A stretch of DNA of 64,000 nt from Paenibacillus macerans. GTDB lineage: Bacteria; Bacillota; Bacilli; Paenibacillales; Paenibacillaceae. The position numbers and the translations under genes were made by a program. The stretch covers positions 3,596,001 through 3,660,000 of the forward strand of contig NZ_UGSI01000001.1 in NCBI RefSeq assembly GCF_900454495.1, given 5' to 3'. Numbering within the stretch: position 1 is the first letter of the stretch; every line of letters begins with the position of its first letter. Below the pieces are notes generated by a model, which was not told the origin of the DNA, ran no database searches, and worked only from the letters and a program-made list of their open reading frames with translations. Of this stretch, positions 7,909-14,797 are shown in pieces.

Positions 7909-8553
7909 TTAACCGGTTTTGGCCAGCCGCAGAGAAGCTTCGGCCAAGGCCTCCAGAATGATATAGCAGGAAGTCGCGCCCGCGTCCTGATGTCCGATCG
8001 CGCGGTCTCCCAGGCGGCTGCCGCGGCCGAGTTTGGCCGCCATCCCCTTCGTCGCTTCGAGCCCGTTCCGCGCGGCTTCCAGCATCCGGCCCAGACAAGC
8101 CTCCAGATCGCCGCCGGCCTCGGCTTCCTCATAAGCCCGTACTGCCGGGTCCAGCACATCGATCAGCGTTTTGTCCCCGACCGCGGCATCCGTCAACAGG
8201 GCGATCCGGTCGTAAGCCTTCCGCAGCATGTTCCCCATGACCGCCGCGTCAATGATCGGCTCGTTTTTGGATGCCATAGCCAGGCCGCGGAAGAAGCCGC
8301 CGTACAATGGGCCCATTGAGCCGCCGATTTTACCGACCAACACGGTGCTGATTGTAAGAAAACCTGTGCTCATATCGGTGTCAGGCTGCTTGCTAAGCTC
8401 CTCGCCGGCGATGGAGAAGCCTTTGCTCATGTTGATGCCATGGTCGCCGTCTCCCACTGCGGCATCGACCCGGCTCAAATAATCCCGGTTGGCGCAGACC
8501 GCTTCAATGACCGCGGATACAACGGCGAAACCCGCCCGGTTCGTAAATTTCAT
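7909..8553 (-). CDS. dhaL: Dihydroxyacetone kinase subunit DhaL
   Basis: A 214-residue nucleotide-binding subunit of the DhaKL kinase. VDAAVGDGDHGINMSKGF carries the Asp-rich metal/ADP-binding motif, and GGSMGPLYGGFF and DAGATSC match the DhaL fold. Whether it keeps ADP and is rephosphorylated by a PTS protein, or uses free ATP, cannot be decided from the sequence. It lies between the MtlD-like dehydrogenase (6 bases upstream) and dhaK, so these enzymes are co-expressed. Confidence 0.9.
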   Translation of the reverse strand: MKFTNRAGFAVVSAVIEAVCANRDYLSRVDAAVGDGDHGINMSKGFSIAGEELSKQPDTDMSTGFLTISTVLVGKIGGSMGPLYGGFFRGLAMASKNEPIIDAAVMGNMLRKAYDRIALLTDAAVGDKTLIDVLDPAVRAYEEAEAGGDLEACLGRMLEAARNGLEATKGMAAKLGRGSRLGDRAIGHQDAGATSCYIILEALAEASLRLAKTG

Positions 8554-8559
8554 ACTCGT

Positions 8560-9741
8560 TCATCCCTTCTCTTCCCAGCGCTGCACCTTGATGCGGGACA
8601 GCTCTTCGTAATGGTGCAAAATGGCCTGGTGTAAACGGGTTGTTTCCGCAATCCCGGTATAGTGCGTTATCGCCGCGCCGATACCTTGCTCCGCGATATA
8701 CAGCCGCACTTCCTCGCTTTGGGCATCCCCCGCATTCCTGAACAGAAAAGCGGCGGCGATGCCCTGCAGCAAGCGGTCGTTCTTCAGCCCGTAAGCCTCG
8801 CAGCCGAGGCAGGGCCCGACCAGCCGATCATCCGGCTGCAGCTTGCGGATCGGCGAGCGGCAGACCCGACCGATCGTATCGACGATGCCCGGCGTCCGGA
8901 AACGAGCGACGGCAAAATCGACATATTCGGCCAGCTCCCGGATCGCGAACCCGTATTTGCGCTCCAGCAGCCCCGCCGACTCCATCATCGCCTCCAGGAT
9001 CTGCCGCAGCAGGGCGTCATTTTGGAACACGTCCTGAATGATCTCGTAGCCGTAAATATGGCCGATGTAGCCGGCCCAGGCATGCCCGCAATTAATGATA
9101 TACAGTTTCCGCTCCAGAAATTTCAGCAGATTGTCCGTATACACGGCATTTTGGATCGGGATGCTGCCGGGTTCGGCCAGCTTGTTCTGCTCGATGACCA
9201 GCTCGAAGTCTTGGCCGATGTTAATGACCTTTCTGCCTTCCCGCTCATCCTCAAGCACGAGCCGGTCAACGGCCGTATTCGGAAAAGCGGCGGTTTCCGC
9301 CAATTCTTCCGCTGACAGCCCGCCTTCGATGGAGAGCAGGCTGCTGCGCAAAATATCGGAGTTGAACATCGCGTTTTCACAGGCGAGTATATTCACCTTG
9401 CTTTTGCCCGCCTCCCGCCGGGCCCGCAGCCCCTTCAGGAGAACGGGCGCTATCCGCGGCAGGTTGTCGGCCCATACCGAGGTCGTAATGATATCCGCAT
9501 CCGCCAACGCCGCCACGGCCTCTTGCTCCTGGGTGACCGAAGAGACGGCGCACACGTGGTCAATCGTCTTCCTTGCATAGTTCTGTTCAATCACATACAA
9601 ATCGTAAGCTTTGTCCCGGTTGATCTGCGCGATGATCGCGGGATCGACATCGACAAACGTGATTTCGTATCCCGACGCATGCAGCAAATCGCCGATAAAA
9701 CCTCTGCCAATGCTCCCGGCTCCAAAGTGTACCGCTTTCAA
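8560..9741 (-). CDS. mtlD: Mannitol-1-phosphate 5-dehydrogenase family polyol-phosphate dehydrogenase
   Basis: A 393-residue NAD-dependent long-chain polyol dehydrogenase. The Rossmann motif is at the very N-terminus (MKAVHFGAGSIGRGF) and the catalytic lysine lies in RKLYIINCGHAWAGYIG, as in MtlD. TTG at 9741 gives the canonical MKAVHFGAG start and has AGAGGTG 6 bases before it; the GTG at 9750 overlaps that ribosome binding site. The setting with a mannose-family PTS, rather than a mannitol EII, suggests a different hexitol or pentitol phosphate as substrate. The gene symbol names the family only. Confidence 0.85.
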   Translation of the reverse strand: MKAVHFGAGSIGRGFIGDLLHASGYEITFVDVDPAIIAQINRDKAYDLYVIEQNYARKTIDHVCAVSSVTQEQEAVAALADADIITTSVWADNLPRIAPVLLKGLRARREAGKSKVNILACENAMFNSDILRSSLLSIEGGLSAEELAETAAFPNTAVDRLVLEDEREGRKVINIGQDFELVIEQNKLAEPGSIPIQNAVYTDNLLKFLERKLYIINCGHAWAGYIGHIYGYEIIQDVFQNDALLRQILEAMMESAGLLERKYGFAIRELAEYVDFAVARFRTPGIVDTIGRVCRSPIRKLQPDDRLVGPCLGCEAYGLKNDRLLQGIAAAFLFRNAGDAQSEEVRLYIAEQGIGAAITHYTGIAETTRLHQAILHHYEELSRIKVQRWEEKG

Positions 9742-9780
9742 AACAAGCACCTCTTTTGTTTGGCCATGAATTTTATAATC

Positions 9781-10632
9781 TTAAAAAATACCCGTGATGG
9801 CGCCGATGATACTAATCGCAATAATGACAAGCATGATGACCGTAAAATTTTGATTTTTCTTGTTCAACCACCAGTACAACCCCAGCACGGCCAAAAGCGG
9901 CAGCAGACCGGGCACGATCCCGTCGAGAATCTTCTGCAGCACGAACGGCTCGTTGCCGCTGCCGAAATTGAACTGCAGCGGGGTGCTGAGCTTAACGTAG
10001 GTGGACGAGAGCGCCCCCATCATGAACAGCCCGAGCGTGCTCGCGCCCGCGATCAGCTCCTTGATCCGCCCGGAGTGCAAGAGTTCCCGGATCGAAGCCT
10101 TGCCGGCCCGGTACCCGTATACGGACAATCTCAGGCCAACCAGGATTTGAATCAGCGGCAGCAGCAGCAGGACAAACGGGCCGATGATGCTCCCGGTCGC
10201 GGACAGCGTCGCCGCAAGCGCGAAAATAATCGGCTTCAGCGTGGCCCAATCGATGGAGTCGCCGATCCCCGCAAGCGGTCCCATCAGTCCTGTCTTCATA
10301 CCGGTGATCGATTTGTCGGTGATCGGTTCCCCTTTGGCCTTCTGCTCTTCCATCGCGATCACGATGCCGTTGACCGGCGAGCCGAATACCGCTTCCGTAT
10401 TATAGAAGACGAGATGCCGCTTCAACGCTTCCTTCAGATCCTCAGGATCCGAGTACAGCTTCTTTAGAATCGGGATCATGGCCGTCGTAAATCCCAGCGC
10501 CTGCAACCGTTCGTAAGAAATGCCCATCTCCGCCACCATGTAATAGGTCAGCCAGTTTCGGCGCACATCTTTTTCGGTGATCAATTTGCCGGTTTCCTGG
10601 CCGGTTTCCGCTACATTTTGCGTTTCCGTCAT
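9781..10632 (-). CDS. PTS mannose-family transporter subunit EIID
   Basis: A 283-residue EIID protein of the PTS-Man family. The pattern ITEKDVRRNWLTYYMVAEMGISYERLQALGF near the N-terminus, GSPVNGIVIAMEEQKA and MGPLAGIGDSIDWATLKPI are family hallmarks, and the C-terminus is a membrane segment. With EIIC it forms the membrane channel that phosphorylates the substrate during uptake. ATG at 10632 is preferred; the GTG at 10641 overlaps the EIIC stop and has no spaced ribosome binding site. Substrate is not readable from sequence. Confidence 0.92.
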   Translation of the reverse strand: MTETQNVAETGQETGKLITEKDVRRNWLTYYMVAEMGISYERLQALGFTTAMIPILKKLYSDPEDLKEALKRHLVFYNTEAVFGSPVNGIVIAMEEQKAKGEPITDKSITGMKTGLMGPLAGIGDSIDWATLKPIIFALAATLSATGSIIGPFVLLLLPLIQILVGLRLSVYGYRAGKASIRELLHSGRIKELIAGASTLGLFMMGALSSTYVKLSTPLQFNFGSGNEPFVLQKILDGIVPGLLPLLAVLGLYWWLNKKNQNFTVIMLVIIAISIIGAITGIF

Positions 10633-10637
10633 TTTCC

Positions 10638-11387
10638 TCACGCCTCCATGTTCTTCTTATTGTTGTAATAAGTGATCAAGAGCACCGCGCACAGGCCGAA
10701 GATCGCCGCCCCAATAATCGGGATCCCGCTGAACTGAATCAGGAAATAGCCGATGATAAACCAGGGAAACAGCTCTTTTTTGCCGATCACGAACATCGTT
10801 AAAGCGAATCCGAGAGCGGGCAGCAGACCGCCGGCCACGCTAAAGCCGTGAACCAGCCACTGCGGAACGCTGTTCATGAAGGAATTAACGGCATCAGCGC
10901 CGTACAGGATCGCGAAAAAAGGAATCGGAAAACGGAAGAAAAAGCTCAAAGCGGTAGGATAAACAACGGAAGCCAGCATGATTTTTCGGGTGTTGCCTTC
11001 TTCGGCATAGCGGTCGGCCATATGGACGAACATGACATTGATCGTTTTGCGCAGCTGATCGACGAACACGCCCATGACACCGACCGGAACGGCAATGGCA
11101 ATCGCCAGCGCCGGGGTAAGATGCGACTGAATCGCGATCGGTATGGCAATGAGTCCCGCCAGGCAATCGTCGGCCGGAAGATTGGAGCCCGCCGCCACCA
11201 GACCGATATACAAAATTTGCACGGCTGCTCCGATAATCATCGCTTGTTGTACATCGCCCATCATCAGACCGATGGGAAGCGCGGCGAACAGTGGCTGGCG
11301 AATCGCGTGGGTAATCGCGTAACCGACATCGGTTTTACAGATCCAATACCATATTCCCGCAAAAATACTTACTGCCAACATTGCCAT
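10638..11387 (-). CDS. PTS mannose-family transporter subunit EIIC
   Basis: A 249-residue membrane subunit of PTS-Man type. Typical segments are RQPLFAALPIGLMMGDVQQAM, GAAVQILYIGLVAAGSNLPAD and the long hydrophobic helices after residue 90. It is encoded between EIIB and EIID with 3-base and overlapping junctions, the standard order for this family. The start at 11387 has a GGGGG stretch 8 bases upstream. Confidence 0.92.
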   Translation of the reverse strand: MAMLAVSIFAGIWYWICKTDVGYAITHAIRQPLFAALPIGLMMGDVQQAMIIGAAVQILYIGLVAAGSNLPADDCLAGLIAIPIAIQSHLTPALAIAIAVPVGVMGVFVDQLRKTINVMFVHMADRYAEEGNTRKIMLASVVYPTALSFFFRFPIPFFAILYGADAVNSFMNSVPQWLVHGFSVAGGLLPALGFALTMFVIGKKELFPWFIIGYFLIQFSGIPIIGAAIFGLCAVLLITYYNNKKNMEA

Positions 11388-11390
11388 CGT

Positions 11391-11885
11391 CTATACCCCC
11401 AATTTTTTCAGCGCTTTATCCAGCGGAAGTTTGGTTTCCTCCGGGGTGACCTGGAATGAAACCTCCGTGCCCCGGTCCTTCAAATAAAGCAAATTGTCCG
11501 CGTCTTCCCGGTCGATGGAAATGCCTTTGACCACGGAAGTTTTGCTGCCGGCCGCGCCGAGCCCTCCGATCTGCACCTCTTTGAAAGAGATCCCCTGCTC
11601 CGCAGTCCGGCGCACATCTTCGATATTTTTAAACAGCACGAGAATGCTGCCTTTATCATATTGGCCGGTCTTCGCCTGCTCAGTGAAAGCAGCGATGGAG
11701 AGCACTTCCACCTTGATGCCGGGCGGAGCCGCCATGACATAAATGTCGGCCATAAATTCGTCTTCGGACAACTCGTCGTTGACGACGATGATCGTTTTGG
11801 CCGTAATCGTGTTGCTCCATTTGGTCACAACTTGGCCATGAATCAGTCTGAAATCAACGCGCACCAGTTTGATTCCGTTTAACAT
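11391..11885 (-). CDS. PTS mannose-family EIIB phosphotransfer protein
   Basis: A 164-residue cytoplasmic EIIB. The phosphorylated histidine is in VRVDFRLIHGQVVTKWS near residue 16, the diagnostic PTS-Man/Sor IIB motif. It takes phosphate from EIIA and passes it to the incoming sugar. It overlaps the end of the EIIA gene by 7 bases. Separate EIIA and EIIB genes resemble the sorbose-type systems rather than fused ManX. Confidence 0.93.
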   Translation of the reverse strand: MLNGIKLVRVDFRLIHGQVVTKWSNTITAKTIIVVNDELSEDEFMADIYVMAAPPGIKVEVLSIAAFTEQAKTGQYDKGSILVLFKNIEDVRRTAEQGISFKEVQIGGLGAAGSKTSVVKGISIDREDADNLLYLKDRGTEVSFQVTPEETKLPLDKALKKLGV

Positions 11886-12298
11886 GCCGGTCCATTCCTT
11901 TCTTTAATGATTTTGGTGATATTGCGGATGCCCTCGGCTCCGAACGCGATAATTTTGTCCTCGACTCCTTCCCATTCTCCCAAGGACCTGCGCGTTTCCG
12001 CCTCGATCAGCATCGGCAGATTGACTCCGCAAATTACGGAGTATCCATCCTTCTTGGCAAAATAAGCGCCGATATTCGACGGAGTTCCCCCGTACAGGTC
12101 GGTAAGAAAAATGGAATTCGGCGGTGCCACGGCCAGCGCGTTCCGGATCGTTTCAATCAGCGTTTTGGATTCCATGCCTTCCATTAAGGAGTAGCAGTAC
12201 ACATCCTCCATTTTTCCGATGATCATTTCCGCGCTTCGTTTCAGTTCTTCGCCGAAGGTCCCATGGGTGATGATGATAATCCACGGCTTGGTATTCAC
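11879..12298 (-). CDS. PTS mannose-family EIIA protein (DhaM-like fold)
   Basis: A 139-residue EIIA of the PTS-Man family. The active histidine is in PWIIIITHGTFGEELKRS near residue 12, and FLTDLYGGTPSNIGAYFA is typical. GTG at 12298 is chosen because GGAGGGGG sits just upstream; an ATG at 12331 would overlap the SDR stop and has no good ribosome binding site. The same domain family forms the N-terminal part of DhaM, so this protein might also donate phosphate to DhaL. That second role is inference. Confidence 0.9.
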   Translation of the reverse strand: MNTKPWIIIITHGTFGEELKRSAEMIIGKMEDVYCYSLMEGMESKTLIETIRNALAVAPPNSIFLTDLYGGTPSNIGAYFAKKDGYSVICGVNLPMLIEAETRRSLGEWEGVEDKIIAFGAEGIRNITKIIKERNGPAC

Positions 12299-12330
12299 GG
12301 TTAGCCCCCTCCAAGTTCCTTGATGTTTCA

Positions 12331-13122
12331 TTAACCCCGCGATTTACCGCCGGTAATATTCACGATGGTGCCTGAAATGTAGGAGGAGCGGCCGGACAAC
12401 AGGTACGTTACCAGATCGGCGATTTCCTCCAGCCTCCCCGGTCTGCCCAAAGGGATGATTTTCATATAATCGGTGGATACGCTGCCGGCTTCCATTCCAC
12501 GGGTATAGGCCAGCGCTTTGACATGTTCGGGATTGCCCATCGGTGTAGGTTCGTTGATCCCGGGAGCGATACCGACCACCCGGATGTTGAAGCGGCCAAG
12601 CTCTTTTGCCCACGATAAGGTAAAAGAATTCAGCGCACCCTTAGTGGCGGAATAGATGCTTTGCCCTGTCGAGCCTTCCATGCCGGCTTCAGAGCTGATA
12701 TTGACCACCACGCCGTAATTTTGCTTGATCATCACTCTTGCGGCCGCCTGAGTGCAAAAGAACGCCCCTTTCACGTTGACGTTAAACATAAACTCAAAAT
12801 CTTGCTCGTTGAATTCATGATTCTCGTCATCGTGGTAATAATCCACCAGCAATTTGGGCCGATTGACTCCGGCGTTGTTAACCAGGCCGTCAATCCGCGA
12901 ATATTTGGCCACAACTTTGCCGATCATCTCTTCCACCTGGCGTTTATTGGTGATATCGCACTGTATAAAATCCGCGTTTCCTTGAGCGCTCCCTGAAACA
13001 TCCGCGATAACGACCTGCGCACCATGTTCGTCAAGGCTTTGCACGATTTTTGCGCCGATGCCCGAACTTCCCCCCGTGACCACGATGACCTTTCCCTGCA
13101 GATTCAACCAATCGTCCTTCAT
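12331..13122 (-). CDS. SDR-family sorbitol-6-phosphate dehydrogenase-like enzyme
   Basis: A 263-residue classical short-chain dehydrogenase. It has the NAD-binding TGGSSGIG, the NNAG motif (LVNNAGVN) and the YSATK active site (QSIYSATKGALNSF). The start LNLQGKVIVVTGGSSGIG resembles the sorbitol-6-phosphate 2-dehydrogenases found with mannose-family PTS genes, but specificity is not certain. ATG at 13122 has GGGAG upstream; an in-frame TTG at 13158 lies inside the operator region. It is the first gene after the gntR/SDR regulatory region. Confidence 0.85.
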   Translation of the reverse strand: MKDDWLNLQGKVIVVTGGSSGIGAKIVQSLDEHGAQVVIADVSGSAQGNADFIQCDITNKRQVEEMIGKVVAKYSRIDGLVNNAGVNRPKLLVDYYHDDENHEFNEQDFEFMFNVNVKGAFFCTQAAARVMIKQNYGVVVNISSEAGMEGSTGQSIYSATKGALNSFTLSWAKELGRFNIRVVGIAPGINEPTPMGNPEHVKALAYTRGMEAGSVSTDYMKIIPLGRPGRLEEIADLVTYLLSGRSSYISGTIVNITGGKSRG

Positions 13123-13158
13123 AGCTGCTCCCGCCTTTCTTTTTCTACTTCCCCTCAA

Positions 13159-13227
13159 GACATCATGACGTCATTATGTCTTATCGTTATAATGACACTA
13201 TCTCTCCTTTTTGTCAAGCGCTTTCAT
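13159..13227 (-). promoter_or_regulatory. Promoter, GntR-type operator and cre-like site of the PTS operon
   Basis: Reading leftwards, TTGACA (13212-13217) is followed after 17 bases by CATTAT. A cre-like sequence beginning ATGAAAGCGCTT overlaps the -35 box (13212-13227). A near-perfect 22-bp palindrome covers 13159-13180: arms GACATCATGAC and GTCATTATGTC differ at one position. A second inverted pair, GTCATTAT and ATAATGAC, spans 13170-13196. Repression by the adjacent GntR protein and by CcpA is the likely logic. Confidence 0.6.
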
Positions 13228-13250
13228 TGGAAAAACGGTACAAAAAAATA

Positions 13251-13306
13251 AACCGGCCGCATCCGTTCATTCCCGCGGTTGGCGGAAATATTCAAAGCGG
13301 CAGGTT
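13251..13306 (-). terminator. Terminator or attenuator after gntR
   Basis: On the minus strand AACCTGCCGC pairs with GCGGCCGGTT (one mismatch) and is followed by a run of seven T. It lies between gntR and the operon promoter. Confidence 0.5.
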
Positions 13307-13348
13307 TATCCTGTCCATCATACTTATTGGATAAGTGTGGGAAAATGT

Positions 13349-14101
13349 CTAATCCTTGTATCTCAGCAGCACCCGGAACCGGTTGAGATCGCCTCTGTCC
13401 CTGGACACGGAATATTCGAACGGTCTGTCTTTGTCATCATAAGTGACCGTCTCCACCAACTGGATTGCAAAGTTCGGCTCCACCTTCAAAATCGCGGCGT
13501 CCTCGGGGCTGGCGTTGATCGCGCGGAACGTCTTGTTCGCGTAATTGATTTTGAGGCCGTAATGCTCTCTTAACGTGGCAAACAAAGAAACCTCCGAGAA
13601 GTTAAACCGTTCCAAATCGGGCGCTACATCCACCGGCACATACGTCGTTACCAGTACGGATGGCTCATTTTCAATAAACCGGAGCCTTTCCAGCTTATAG
13701 TACGAGCTATGCCCCTCGCCGAAAACGCTCTTTATCGTCTCGTTGGCTTTGACCCGCTGCATGCTTAGCAGCTCGGTTCTGGCCGCCAAACCTTGCAGGC
13801 CGGCGATTTCGTTAAAGCTTCGCAATTCGGCCAAATCCCATTGATTCAGGTTCGGCTTGGCCACAAAAGTGCCTACTCCCCTCCGCTTCTCCAAGTAACC
13901 TTCGTTGACGAGCAGATCGATCGCCTGTCGGACCGTCGTTCTGCTGACGCCGTACATCGTCATCAACTGGGTTTCGGAAGGCAAACTTTCGTTCACTTTG
14001 TATTCTTCATTGTTGATTTTTTTAATCATGTCCTCTTTAAGTTGAAAATATAAAGGAATTGGACTGTTTTTTTCCAGTTCAAAAGACGCTGAATTACCCA
14101 T
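13349..14101 (-). CDS. GntR/HutC-family transcriptional regulator
   Basis: A 250-residue regulator. The N-terminal winged helix shows PLYFQLKEDMIKKI, then SLPSETQLMTMYGVSRTTVRQAIDLLVNEGYLEKRRGVGTFVA, the GntR DNA-binding signature. The C-terminal half is a UTRA-type effector domain (residues about 95-245), so it should sense a phosphorylated sugar or related metabolite. GGAGG precedes the ATG at 14101. It heads the PTS operon; a palindrome lies before the next gene and a related half site lies in its own promoter, which suggests autoregulation. Confidence 0.92.
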   Translation of the reverse strand: MGNSASFELEKNSPIPLYFQLKEDMIKKINNEEYKVNESLPSETQLMTMYGVSRTTVRQAIDLLVNEGYLEKRRGVGTFVAKPNLNQWDLAELRSFNEIAGLQGLAARTELLSMQRVKANETIKSVFGEGHSSYYKLERLRFIENEPSVLVTTYVPVDVAPDLERFNFSEVSLFATLREHYGLKINYANKTFRAINASPEDAAILKVEPNFAIQLVETVTYDDKDRPFEYSVSRDRGDLNRFRVLLRYKD

Positions 14102-14118
14102 TTTTTCCTCCTATATAA

Positions 14119-14176
14119 TTAATGATGTCACGTTGTCCGTACCTCTATTATACAGCAGTTGTGATTTGATGTACAA
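14119..14176 (-). promoter_or_regulatory. gntR promoter with operator half-site
   Basis: Reading leftwards, TTGTAC (14171-14176) and TATAAT (14147-14152) are 18 bases apart. Just downstream, GACATCATT repeats the arm of the palindrome at 13159-13180, a plausible autoregulatory site. The rest of 14177-14322 holds only an imperfect hairpin near 14248-14281. Confidence 0.5.
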
Positions 14177-14322
14177 ACGGTTTATTTCCGATGATTTCCA
14201 TAGGGGCTCTGGTAACCGTGAACCCTCCGCCCGCGCTGAAATATTAAGCCCCCGGTCAGTTGAACCCGACCGTGGGCTTGAGCTTGAAATGTATTTTTAC
14301 AGCACACGATGGCGCTCTTGGT

Positions 14323-14781
14323 TTACCGGTACTTTAACTCGATGCCGACGACAACCTGTGGTTCGGTTCCGTTCCCTTCGCTTGCTTCTTCCGCAAACAC
14401 CCGCCACTGCCGGCCGATCAGGGTACGGAGGATTTCTATCTCCTCCGGTGTCAGGCGAAGTCGCCGCAGCGACAAATTTTCCTGCGTGTAGTCACGGTCC
14501 GCCTCCTTGCCGAAGCGGAAGGCAAGCAGTCTTTTCAGTCCGTTGATATGCAAAAACTTGAATTCATAGCCGTTTCGAAGGGCCTCTTCCCAATTATCGC
14601 CGATTTCCTCCGCCGTCCGCAGCCTGTCCGCGAAATCCATCTCCGGTTCCTTGACCTTCTCCAGCAGAGGGGAAAAGTCCCCGCTCCGCAAACACGAAAT
14701 GATCGCTTCCTTCGGCTCGCCGCTGGTCAACGCGTTTTCCACCAGCATCGCCACCGGAATGGAAAGCTGCACATGGCTCAT
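14323..14781 (-). CDS. Uncharacterised 152-residue protein
   Basis: I do not recognise a family. The sequence is soluble, charged and likely mostly helical in its C-terminal half (LTPEEIEILRTLIGRQWRVF), with codon use like its neighbours. ATG at 14781 is favoured because AAGGATG sits 9 bases before it; the ATG at 14793 is fused to that ribosome binding site. It starts 16 bases after the S9 peptidase stop, so it is probably co-transcribed with it. Confidence 0.65.
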   Translation of the reverse strand: MSHVQLSIPVAMLVENALTSGEPKEAIISCLRSGDFSPLLEKVKEPEMDFADRLRTAEEIGDNWEEALRNGYEFKFLHINGLKRLLAFRFGKEADRDYTQENLSLRRLRLTPEEIEILRTLIGRQWRVFAEEASEGNGTEPQVVVGIELKYR

Positions 14782-14797
14782 GCCGGAGCACATCCTT

